A stretch of DNA of 64,000 nt, taken from contig OZ025883.1 in NCBI GenBank assembly GCA_964019415.1, positions 2,975,586 through 3,039,585 of the forward strand, written 5' to 3'. The notes beneath the pieces are model-generated. The model made no database searches and had not been told where the DNA came from. It worked only from the letters and a program-made list of their open reading frames with translations. This document shows, in pieces, positions 10,801 to 20,476 of this stretch (its first letter is position 1; every line of letters starts with the position of its first letter). The position numbers were made by a program, and so were the translations under genes. The stretch is from Ianthella basta (taxonomy: Eukaryota > Porifera > Demospongiae > Verongiida > Ianthellidae).

Positions 10801-13800
10801 TGTATCAAAGGGCTTGGCAGGAATAAACCAGTGCAATTTGACTGGCTGAAGACTTCCACACCATGCAGAGACCCAATTCACAGATGACACCCCATCTACT
10901 GAGTCTTTGACCGGAGAGGCTGAATGGAGTGCTGCCCCTAGCTGTTGGGTTCCAGTTGGAGGTGACTGATTGGAGAAAGACCAAGTGAGGCTTCCTGTTC
11001 AGCGTCATTACCCTACAAGTCGCCAACCTCCCAACTGCTATGGTGATTATACAGGTGTGCTGTGAGTTCGCTGTAAGTGCCATTTTAGTCAATGCTAATA
11101 ATCCTGCTTCCCCAAGAGCTACGTATAAAGCAAAAATAGATATTTATTATGTGTCCGTCTTCAAGTGATGTGAGCTTTTCACATACCATCCAGCTATCTC
11201 TCTCCTCTTTTTGTTAATTATAGGGCAGCCCTACTGACAGGGAGGTATCAAGCAAGGTCTGGTATTTACCCTGGTGCATTAGGACCAGAATCCGTTGGAG
11301 GTATGTACTGTGTCCTAAAATTAATGCAGTACCCTGCTACATAGTATAGTGTGAAATAGAATAGAGGCTAGGAATTGGTTGGAGAGGTTAAGGTTAGGGT
11401 CAAACCAACTTTTGAGCATATTTAGGTGAATGGATACCCACATGCAGTCAGACCCGGGGTACTCAACAAGAACGAAAGAGCCCCCCACGTACACATGCAG
11501 AGGATGAGGACCAGAAGATGCTGGTGTTACCCTACATCAAAGGTCTCAGTGAAAGGATTGCCTGGTCTGCCACCCCCTGAATATTAAGACCACCTTCAGG
11601 TCTCCTTTGACATTGATGAGGAGCCTCTTCACTTCTCCAGAGGAGCAGAAGTGTGTTGTGTACTGTGTCCCCTGTAAATGTGGCTCAGTTTATCATGTTG
11701 GAGAGACAGGAGTGTAGGTGAAGACTCGCATTGAAGATCACAAAAGAGCTGTAATATTAAGGAAAGCTGATCCAAGCAACACCATCGCAGAACTTGTGTG
11801 GAAACTGGTACCGAAGGAGGATCAAGGAAGCATTGCACACTAGAATCTCCAATGCTTTGAAGTCTGCCCCTGCGTGGTCTTTCACTAAACCCATGCTGGT
11901 AGCCTCCAGGACAGCCCCCTTCTATCACTGACAGGCACTGATGTAGCTGTGGCAGGAATTTTAATGGATTGACATTCAATTCCATTATTAATTTATTCAG
12001 CCTTATCATGTCGTGTCACATATATATGCACTTAAGCTTGTCACACCTATTTATTCTGCTGTGCTACTTATCTTGCATGACCTATATATTTTTGTCTCCT
12101 CTTTGCAATTGAAGAAGCCTTAGGCCCCTTTGGGTTCGAATCATTTTAGTGATTGAATAAGCCTACCACGTGATCAACACTCAAAGAACCACCCCAACCA
12201 AGTAAAGAAGAGTGTTCAGCCAGTTCTCTGATAAGACATAAAGTGTAATGTAATATAATGGCTTAAAATGAACTCATAGTATAATATAATCATTGCTAAT
12301 TGACAGGAAAAAACTAGCAAAAACAGCTGTACAGATCATATGTATTGCTGCATGCACTAATGTACAGTATAGGAAAGTGGAGCATAGGGCTCCAGCCACA
12401 TGTCAACCACCATGAAGCCCAGTATGGCCACTGACATAAGTGAACTTTATCTATTATTACTTCTGCAGGTCTTCCAAAGAATGAGACCACAATAGCAGAG
12501 TATGTCAAGCAAGCTGGTTACAGCACTGCCATGATTGGAAAGTGGCACTTGGGAGTAGGCCTTAATGGAGAGTACCTCCCAGCTCACCAGGGATTTGATT
12601 ACTACCTGGTAATAAGCATGATTAGTATAAGCATAAACATTCTGTATACCTGGAATTGTAAAATTGTTAACTGAACCTGTAGTATAATTATTATAGCATT
12701 GCTCTACTGAACCAGTTTGTAGCTTGAGTTTGATTGTTTTTTTTCTTTTACTGGCTGTAAGGCAGAGTCTGCCTTCAATTTCCAGTTCTTACCCTTGCCA
12801 CCTTATTTACATCAAATTGTCACTACACCTGCTGTGCTTTATATATTCGTACATACGTACATATTCTCTTTGCTGTGTCCAGGGTATTCCTTACTCCCAT
12901 GACCAGTGCTCCTATACAACCTGCTTCTATCCCAACATATCTTGCTATGGCTTGTGCAGTAAGTGATTGCACGGTGAATCATTTGTAACGTGGTGCACAC
13001 ACTCCGGCATGCAGATATCTATTCCTGCTGAGCTTGGTGTGCCCACACCTACCTCTGGCCTATTACATATAAAATCGGAAGCTGGAAGTGTTCTGCATGG
13101 GTTATGACCATAATGAGCTGTGTAGTCCAGCTGTGCTTGTGTGATATTAATTGTGTAAATCAGATGTACCCCTATCTAGCTGTCTTATATAGTACTAGCA
13201 GGAAAGCTCGCCTTCGGCGAGCTTCCCTGCTCCAGTGCAACGACGATGGTATGCCGGCGCCTGTCTGCCGACGCTAGCATGTTGTGTCACAGTGCGTTGA
13301 TGTCAGCTGGCAGCATGCGGGTATCTGCAATGTCATGTGTGCATGGCATGTGAGTATGCAGGGGGAGCATTAAGCAGATTGTTCCATTATAGCATGGAGT
13401 GCCTGAGAGTGGAGCACATGCCAGTGCACATAGTAAGGGACAATGCTATGCCTGCAATTTAGTGTATGTAATATCATGTTAAACATACTGGCTAAAGGCA
13501 TGCATGTGCATGGTGGTGATTCATGTATGTGCTGAGGATGAGGCTGTGCATGCACCGATATGGTGTATAGCTATGTAGATTGTCTGTCTGAAAGAGCATG
13601 TGTAATTCCTTATATTAGTCACATTGGCATGCACTGACGCCAACAGGAAGTGACGTCAAATTCTTGTGGCGGAATTAAATACTGTACGTTGGGCTTCAAG
13701 AGTGGTAAAAAAATGGCGTCTCGGGCCGCCGAAACATAAGAAAGCGCGCTCTTCGCGATCGGCTGCAGGGCAGCTAGGTGGCCGGCAACCCTCTAGGCTC

Positions 13801-16800
13801 TCCCACTCCCTTAACTGGCATGGCTCGCATCAAGTCCGCCAATGACTGGTAGTGAAAGGGCCAGTCGAGAATTGTAAAAATGGCGTATTGGCCCGCGGAG
13901 CACGGATGAAGGACATCTCGCTTTTCGGCCGCAAGACAGCTAGGTGAACGGCACTCCTCTAAGAACCTGGCCCCCGAGTCTCTCAGCTGGCACGGAGCGT
14001 CTCGAGCTGATTCCCTATAAGGTACAGATTTTATGAGGTAACAAACAAACATAAAAATCCGAGATTCGGTGAATTATAGTAAGATACTGTAGCTATGTAC
14101 TACACACACAAAGATGGTATCAGTATAATTATGTGGCACATGTCCAATTGTTACTGTTGTATAGATCCAGATTTTCCTCCCTGTCCACTTTATGAGAACA
14201 CTAACATTATTGAACAACCTGCCAACTTTCTAACGCTGCATGACCAGTATGTCGATGCAGCCACCAGCTTCATCAGGAGGGAATCAGGTAGGAGAACAAC
14301 TGCATTCATTACTAATGCAGTTGTGATAATGACCTGTCAATAAATTGTTCATTTCTTCTGGCCCACTCAGCATTGCAGAATCCATTTTTCTTGTACTTCG
14401 CTTTTCATCACACCCACTACCCTCAGTATGCAGGAGAGAAATTCACTAAAAGTAGCATTAGGGGAAGATTTGGAGATGCTTTGGTAGGTTTACATGTGTG
14501 CTGGGTAGGTGGCCTACATTGTATAAGTGGTGTATTGATGAGTATGGAAGGGTGTAGGTACATTGTAATCCATTTACACTACCATGCATGGTGTTTGTAT
14601 ATTTATCCTTCTTTATACTTGTAGAATGAGTTAGATGGTGCAGTTGGTAATATTATAGCGGTCTTAAATGAAACTGGAATTGGCAAGAACACTTTTGTGT
14701 TCTTCGCTTCAGATAATGGGTGAGCTAGCAGTTCTGGAATAGAATAGAATCATACTCTCTTGGACATATTATCCTCTATCTTATCTGTATATAGGCCAGA
14801 TCTGACGCGAGAGGTACGAGGTGGAAATTCAGGTATCATGAAGTGTGGTAAAGAGACAACTTATGAAGGTGGTCATAGAGTACCAGGAATAGCTTGGTGG
14901 CCAGGAAGGATCAGTCCTGGTAAAACCACTGAGGTAGTTGTAACTGTGTAGCTACATGACTGACACTAGTTTACAATGCCTTCAGTGATTACATACAGAA
15001 TCTGTCTTTAATTCCAGATGGCCTCCTTACTGGACCTCCTTCCTACAATCTTGCAACTGGTCGGTGTGGAACCTGTGAAAGGAGTCACTCTGGATGGCTA
15101 CGATATGGGACCCATCCTGTTTGACAAGAAGCCGGTAAGAGCAGTGAATGATGCTGTCTGGTCGCTAGTTCCTACCTAGACATCTTGTTTGAGGATGGAT
15201 TGCACATGTACAGGATGGAGGGATAGACTCACAACAGTGTATCCACTCAATAGAATATTGTATGTTGTACTAAGTACTGTACTGAATTGTTGTCATGACT
15301 TCCATTGCTATGATAACTGGACAATTTCACACTGCTTCTTGTTAACTTACATAGAGTTTGCGTGAAGTGTTCTACTACTATGCCATGACCTTTGAGGCAA
15401 CGGAGGATGGAGTCTCAGCAGTGCGCTATCGACAGTATAAGGCTCACTTTATAACTATGGGGTGAGTAGAATGTGAGTTGTTTAGTTACAAATTTATGGG
15501 TTAGGGTAACCCATTAAAGGGTAACCTTAACCTAACCCTAACCTCATTCTTCACTACAAAGAGAACATGGTAGTCTACAGTAAATGTTGCAATAGATCTA
15601 ATGAAAACAGGTAAGGAAATGTGAATAATTAACATCACAGGTTTCATTATGCAATTGAGATGAATTCAATTTGGCCAAAGTGTTGACAAGCCTTTATGGT
15701 ACATTTTGGTTCTTACCAGTTACTGTTTTTGCTGTGTTTTGGGCTGTGCTGTGGAATAGCAACAATTATGTAACAGAGCTGGGTGTGGCTTCATGTCCAT
15801 GTGGCTGTCACTTGTCTTTAATGGTGCTGAATTCAATTTATGCAATTAACTGGCTCATTACTATGAATGTATTTTTCGTAGCACAAGCCGTGAGCACTGC
15901 TTTGTCTATCTTTGTTACTTTCTCTTGTATCCTTAAATAACTAGCGTATAGTGAGTTTGTGTTGGCCTCAGTGTTCAGTGCAGTTGCCCAGTACCTGTTA
16001 CCATTGCGTGAAGGCTCCCTCACAGCAAATCCCTCTTTGACTGACCTACAATTACAATAACTATTATGCAATTTTCATATGATTTCTCAATTAACTGTCA
16101 CAGCCAATGTTTTGCTTCCCACCACCAATGCAGCAACCCAACTAATTTTGTACTTCTGTGGCTATTTAGCTATAGTTAATCCTTACTTGCAATTGGCAAG
16201 CAACCATTACCACAAGCTGACACATAGTATAAGTCACGTACACCTTGCACTGTGTAGGATTACCTAAGATATGCATAGACTCACATTTAGACAGCTAACA
16301 GCACAGCTGTGCAGAGAACAGCATTCTGCAATACCAACCAATGATAGTTAACAGCTAGTGGAGTCTTGTATTCCCTTTCACATGACAATATTCTGTGCAA
16401 TGATTAGAAATTATGTATGATTGTATGTGCTACATTTTGCTTGCCCTTCCATCCCCTGTAGTGTATTAGATCTGAGTTGTTCAGAGGATTACCCAGACCG
16501 TGACTGCTGTTCCAATCATAGTAGGACAGTGCACGACCCTCCCTTGCTGTACAACCTCTACCTTGACCCCAGTGAGAAATATATCCTCACTCCAGATGAT
16601 CCAGTGTACAACCAAACCATGAGCATCATTTTAAAGGTTTGTTGTATTGTGTATCAGACGTCACACTCATGACATCTATTTAGAAATGTGCTCAGTAAAA
16701 ATGGCTACTCCTATCTTAGTAAATCAGCACAATTTGGTGAAACTAGCCAAATGGCGACGACGAAGAACAATTGAAGGCCATTGATAGGCTTCATTGAATG

Positions 16801-18175
16801 TATTGTAATAGCAGCGCAGTCAAAGACAGCCTGAAGTGCACGTAAAAGGAAAAGTGTCATAGGCTGCTCTTATCCCATTTGTTCTTTTCATATTCTTATT
16901 CTCCTTCCCACTGAATTTTTGTGTGCTCCCATATAGCATACAATGCAGGACATCTATGCGCCTAAATAGTGCGTGAGCACTTACATACCTAGGTCAAGGA
17001 CTAGGATCTGAGCACCAGTGGCAACTCCATAAGTAGCTACAGCGTTGGAGCAAGTAGTACACGGAGTTTGTTATCTCCATGTATCAAAGATATGTGCCAA
17101 GGGAAGGTATAAAGGCAAACTGAAAAACTGCCACAGCGCTGAATGTAGACCGACCAGTGCCGAGTCCTGAGAAGAACACATCTGCTTAATTGCCTACTGC
17201 ATGAAGTCACTAACATCTGACTTCATCCACAGCACAAGGGTCTATAGCGCAGAACATGACTACCATTGTTCGGATCAGTCAGAAAAATAGACCGCCATTG
17301 TTACGAACCAGACCGGTCTGGTCGATCCGCCATAGTCCAAAAATTATTTCCGATACCCCAATGTTGCCATTTTGTTGTTTTGTGTGTCTTTGTACAGCTG
17401 CAGTATTTAAGCTAGTCATTCATAGTATAGACTATACATATGCACGTGGAAGTTACTCTAGAGTGACATCTATGCACTACAGTCAGCACCACCTTCTTGG
17501 TAGGTTTATGTAGCAGGTATTAATCAGCTCAAGACATGAATCTTGTATAAAAACATTTCCTCGAGAATGAGACAGGATTTACGAATGATTACCTGAAAAG
17601 CATAGAAATCTCTAAATCTCTAACTAGCCAGCTAGCTATATCCCTCAGATCTAACAAAAGATAATAGGTATGCTGAGTGAAATCCACAGAAGTGAGGTGT
17701 GGCAAAATGTTGATTTGCTATTGTTTCTATGCTTTTCCAGATAATCATTCCTAAAACCTTTCTCATGTTTGAGAGAAAGTTTTTAATCTCTAGTAATATT
17801 ATCCTGCATGTACACATTGTTTACTGATGCTGATGAGTCATATCAGACAGCACGGTAGTGCTGTCTATGTAGGGATGTACTTAATTAGAGAATCTTCAAT
17901 CTTCCTGTAGCATCCTTCAATCTTCCTGTAGCATAGCTGTGCATTGAAATTTGTGAATCCTTGCCTTTTTATGATTATATAGTTATATGACCTTTTGCCT
18001 CCGTTAGATAAAGGACCAGATGAATGCTGAAATGGTGTGGGGTAAATCACAAATACTTCAAGAAGCTAATCCCTCCCTTGCACCTTGTGCTAGTCCAGAA
18101 TGTGATCCTTTCCCATCCTGCTGTCGCACCTTTACAACTACAACCACCATGTGCCCCACTGTGGCCCATCTCTGA
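2292..18175 (+). CDS. ARSA-like: Arylsulfatase A-like gene A (13 exons)
   Basis: The exons are 2292-2414, 5830-5957, 11224-11300, 12469-12608, 12883-12958, 14165-14287, 14371-14483, 14625-14719, 14795-14933, 15018-15134, 15355-15461, 16462-16636 and 18008-18175. All have GT-AG borders and joined phases, giving 526 aa. Residues 1-24 look like a signal peptide. Family residues are all visible: Asp40-Asp41, CSPSR with the formylglycine Cys80 and Arg84, GKWHLG (Lys134, His136), HHTHYP (His238), SDNG (Asp290, Asn291) and CGK (Lys311). GIPYSHDQ and HHTHYPQ are closer to ARSA than to GALNS. Arylsulfatases of this type cleave sulfate esters (sulfatide in vertebrates) in lysosomes or outside the cell; the substrate here is unknown. 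The last exon encodes a Cys-rich tail (PCASPEC..PSCC). One oddity is CGKE where the other copies have CGKG. Introns 2 and 12 are swollen by transposons. Confidence 0.9.
2769..2945. mobile_element. 177-bp MITE in gene A intron 1
   Basis: The ends are inverted copies over roughly 30 nt (CAG.TGATTTCAGAATGG at the left, with its complement ending in CTGCTG at the right). TA occurs on both sides (2767-2768 and 2946-2947). Gene B lacks this segment at the matching place (about 20940), which provides the empty site. A TA target suggests a Tc1/mariner-like source. There is no coding capacity. Confidence 0.8.
3013..3657. mobile_element. Insertion with CCGAAGTGTCT inverted ends in gene A intron 1
   Basis: Gene B has no counterpart here, so this is an insertion in A. 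The 11-mer CCGAAGTGTCT occurs near the left end (3027-3037) and inverted near the right end (3641-3651). Inside are three tandem 21-nt units starting AGAGGTGGTATAAG (3398-3460) and a short hairpin (about 3491-3548). It is GC-richer than its surroundings and has no long open frame. The element class is not recognised. Confidence 0.6.
3860..4137 (+). promoter_or_regulatory. Second copy of the sulfatase promoter block (gene A intron 1)
   Basis: This repeats the upstream block of exon 1: CACTTGGTGGTGCA, several GTGCCAGG/GGGCACTT elements, CTCCTGGCATAT, a TATA-like stretch, GCTGTCTAAAGAGAGT and the run-up to ATG. It precedes a dead exon 1. The same arrangement exists in gene B at 21230-21488. Confidence 0.5.
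4138..4247 (+). pseudogene. Dead duplicate exon 1 in gene A intron 1
   Basis: The sequence begins [19 protein letters not shown], like the real exon 1, then hits TAG where the intact copies read VQCVSG. The Lys-Pro-Asn-Ile-Val segment has decayed to KLNSV and the ADD and donor are lost. It is a duplicated first exon that can no longer start a sulfatase. Confidence 0.8.
4740..4826. repeat. (TG)n microsatellite
   Basis: About 43 uninterrupted TG units in gene A intron 1. The matching place in gene B (22093-22160) has a shorter run, so the locus is length-variable between paralogs. Confidence 0.95.
5116..5143. repeat. (ATTCA)n short tandem repeat
   Basis: Five units of ATTCA followed by ATT, in intron 1 of gene A. 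Confidence 0.9.
6330..7150 (-). mobile_element. Antisense Ty3/gypsy pol relic in gene A intron 2
   Basis: Read on the minus strand, the right part resembles the start of a gypsy reverse transcriptase region. The left part resembles the segment before the integrase zinc finger ([27 protein letters not shown] in the sibling copies). It has stops and an internal deletion compared with the copy in gene D (47945-49690). It is a fossil fragment with no coding capacity. Confidence 0.7.
7385..9425 (+). mobile_element. Decayed APE-type LINE in gene A intron 2
   Basis: The + strand shows scattered pieces of a jockey/CR1-like element. An endonuclease domain is visible ([52 protein letters not shown]), then a stretch rich in basic residues, and then the end of the reverse transcriptase region ([29 protein letters not shown]). 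It closes near a TTATTATTATTATGC tail. Frameshifts, stops and a missing RT core show that it is dead. Confidence 0.75.
9600..9850 (-). mobile_element. Antisense LINE endonuclease start in gene A intron 2
   Basis: This matches the better kept minus-strand copy in gene D (51800-52015), which reads [17 protein letters not shown] and ITEIWL, the start of an APE endonuclease. Here it carries frameshifts. The sequence to about 11100 is also shared with gene D (to about 53230), but I recognise no protein in it. Confidence 0.6.
11440..12165 (+). mobile_element. Penelope-like element 3' end (GIY-YIG) in gene A intron 3
   Basis: The + strand, in two frames, reads [14 protein letters not shown], then [30 protein letters not shown] and a NTIAE.VW segment. 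That is the linker and GIY-YIG endonuclease of Penelope-like retroelements. Stops and shifts show decay. It ends with TTGAAGAAGCC...GGGTTCGAA, which looks like a decayed hammerhead box of the kind known downstream of the GIY-YIG domain. Genes B and D have the same fossil in the same intron. Confidence 0.8.
13195..14084 (-). mobile_element. Non-autonomous Helitron, about 890 bp, in gene A intron 5
   Basis: On the minus strand it begins TCTTACTATAATTC and ends with a strong hairpin (AAGCTCGCC, loop GAA, GGCGAGCTT) followed by CTGCTAG and a host T. TC start, 3' hairpin, CTAG end and insertion between A and T are Helitron hallmarks. Gene B lacks the segment (intron 5 is 300 bp against 1206 bp in A). 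The left part of the element recurs at 59610 onward. No Rep or helicase coding is visible. Confidence 0.75.
15494..15545. repeat. Telomere-like palindromic insertion in gene A intron 11
   Basis: The sequence contains GGGTTAGGGTAACCC, then a short spacer, then AACCTTAACCTAACCCTAACC, so TTAGGG-type units lie in inverted orientation. Genes B and D lack it at the same place. Confidence 0.7.
16650..17350. repeat. TCAGACGTCA dispersed repeat in gene A intron 12
   Basis: The repeat starts near a palindromic box (TCAGACGTCA..CATGACATCT) and runs through a TTTAGAAATGTGCTC block and a CTTCATTGAATG block. Related copies lie in gene C intron 5 (39838-40325) and gene D intron 12 (57695-58030). A remnant is in gene B (about 29603-29700). 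The class is not recognised. Confidence 0.55.
17541..17793. mobile_element. Long-TIR element in gene A intron 12
   Basis: The left side (TATAAAAACATTTCCTC...GAAAAGCATAGAAA) and right side (TTTCTATGCTTTTCC...AAGTTTTTA) are imperfect inverted copies of about 60 nt. Between them are CTAGCTAGC-rich sequence and CAGAAGTGAGGTGTG. The same family occurs at 29880-30200 and 40386-40722, and as half copies near 18838, 19340, 19970, 31745, 32240 and 58165. Confidence 0.7.
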
Positions 18176-20204
18176 TGTAGTCCTATCCACACTGCGAATT
18201 GTACCACCATCTATGCAATTAAATTGCTGAATTCCTAATATTGTTGCTTAATTCTTTATAGTTATAAACACTATAGTTACTGCATTTAAAACATCTATGC
18301 ATCATTTACAAACCATCATTGGAGTATGTAGTTGCCATTGTAATTTATTAATTGCAAACTTAATGCACAGATTGTGTATAGTGCCATCCGTGTCTGATAC
18401 AATAATGCATGACATCACACATGTCATTTCTCAATCAGTCACATACTATATAGATTAAAAATACTGTAATCTTAAATTTCCTAACTGCACAGGATGTGTG
18501 TACAATTATAATCATGTTATATTAAACATGGTGGAGGTGAGGGGTGATGGCTGGCCTAGCTGCAGATGATCATATCATTGTCTCTCACTGCATGGTGGCT
18601 AAATTTGACTTGACTCTAGTATGTGCCACACCAGGCTACAATTTTCCCAGCAATCCTGAGCATCCTAATGCTCATGCCAGTATAATGTCCTACATCACAT
18701 GTTGACACAGTCACCAAGCCCTGTAGCTTCACCCTTAATTGACATGCATATGGCTGAGTGTCTGCCTTGTTACATATGCCATGATTGTGTGAAGAAAAGT
18801 GTTTAGTTGTCTGATAAGACATAAGTGAATCTTATAAATACACTAGAGAATATAGACATTTCCTCAAAAATGAGAAAGGATTAATTTTAAGAATGATCAA
18901 CAGAAAAGCATAGAAACAGGCAATAGCAAGAGTAGCTACTCTTGACAATTGTAATTCAACATTTCGACACACCTCACTTCTGTGGATATACTTACCTAAA
19001 TCCTTTGATAGTGTAGTAACTGTCAGCTGATTTTCACATGTAGTAACCTTTGGTTTAAGCCTGCATGACCATCTTGACTGTCACTGTATATAATTAGTGA
19101 TCTGTTGTAGTTGATCGTGACTCTGTGCATGCCATCCTGTAGAACATTCTCGATGCTCACTCTTAGATATAAGCTTGTATTGTATGTATATTGCATTGGT
19201 TCTGGCATAGTGTGAAGTGCAGTTCTACTGGTCAGTCGTTAGCTATATAGGCGTACATGACCTAGAGTGTGGACTTGGTACAATCAGTTACAACAGTTAG
19301 CCAGCTAGCTACCTAGCTAGATCCAAGGGATATCGCTAGCTAGGGATTTAGGTATGCTGAGTGAAATCCACAGAAATGAGGTGTGTCAAAATGTTGAGTA
19401 GTTATTGCTTGTTTCTATTCTTTTTCAGTTGATCATTCGTAAATCCTTTCTAATTTTTGAGAAAAAGCTTTCATTCTCTAGTTTGTATACCTTCAGCATA
19501 TCAGATTCCATAAAAATGTAGCAAGCTACATTAAAGTCTTGAGCTGATTAATACCTGCTACTTAAACCTGTCAAGATGATGCACAGAATACAGAGCATAT
19601 ATGTCACTCTAGAACAACTGCCATGTACACATATATCCTGCTGCTCCTCTGCATATAGTCTAGAGGCTGTTTCCACACTGGTCTAGGCTAGGAGCACACC
19701 CAGAACACTATTCCATCTTTTGGACAGGCACTGTCACCTCCAAGGACAAGGGAACACATATGGGAAATGGTAAGTGGAAGATGGTGTTGCCTTGACATCA
19801 TTGAACTCTGGTGTGTGCACTTGGGGAGATAGTTCACTGTAATTGTCAATAGACAAGCTCTGTCAAGAGTTTGGACATGGTACAATCAGTTACAACAGTT
19901 AGCCAGCTAGCTACCTAGCTAGATCCAAGGGATATCGCTAGCTAGGGATACATAACTAGGCATGCTGAGTAAATCCACAGAAATGAGGAGTATCAAAATG
20001 TTGAGTGCTATTGCTTGTTTCTATTCTTTTTCAGTTAATCATTTCTAATTTTTGAGGAACAGCTTTCATTCTCTAGTTTGTATACCTTTTGCATATCTGT
20101 AAAAGTGTAGCTACATCAAAGTCTTGAGCTGATTAATACCTGCTACTTAAACCTATCAAGATGATAGCGCAGAATACAGGGCATATATGTCAGCCTGCTA
20201 GATA
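18176..20204. other. Gene A 3' flank and A-B spacer
   Basis: A candidate poly(A) signal ATTAAA lies at 18218-18223, 43 nt after the stop. The flank to about 19885 matches the flank of gene B (30949-32760), so the duplicated unit extends well past the gene. A direct repeat of about 290 bp (19272-19565 and 19870-20166, each containing half a TIR element and a CTAG-rich stretch) sits at the join to the gene B promoter. No gene is seen. Confidence 0.7.
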
Positions 20205-20476
20205 CAAAAACAATTGGTGGTGCGAGTGCAATGTGCCAGGCACTTCGATGGTGAAGGTGGTGTGCCAGGCACTTCGGTGTTGTGTATGTTGTGCCATGCA
20301 TATTGGGTGCAGGTGCAACATGACAGGCACTTTGCTCCCAGCATCTATTATACAGTATAATGGCAGTGCTGTCTAAAGAGAGTTAGTGCGGTTATTCCAG
20401 AATTACAGCTTATAAGCTGTGACATCGATACATAATTATTACAAGGTGCCAAAAACTAGGCTGTCTTTGTTCAAGG
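20205..20476 (+). promoter_or_regulatory. Conserved upstream block of sulfatase gene B
   Basis: Two perfect GTGCCAGGCAC palindromes (20233-20243, 20262-20272) and a related ACAGGCACTT box precede a TATA-like region (ATTATACAGTATAA) and GCAGTGCTGTCTAAAGAGAG. The CTTATAAG palindrome lies near the ATG at 20477. The layout matches genes A and D. Promoter function is inferred from conservation. Confidence 0.5.

Noticed and set aside
10564..10890. Minus-strand open frames near 10246-10890, with a similar one in gene D (52829-53224).
   Set aside because: Both are broken, lie in an intron, and match no family I recognise; they are probably part of an old insertion.
15671..15955. An 85-90 codon hydrophobic open frame in intron 11 of gene A, repeated in gene D (56731-57000) and partly in B (28148-28402).
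   Set aside because: It has no suitable ATG. Gene B carries frame-disturbing gaps, and conservation is explained by recent duplication of the whole intron.
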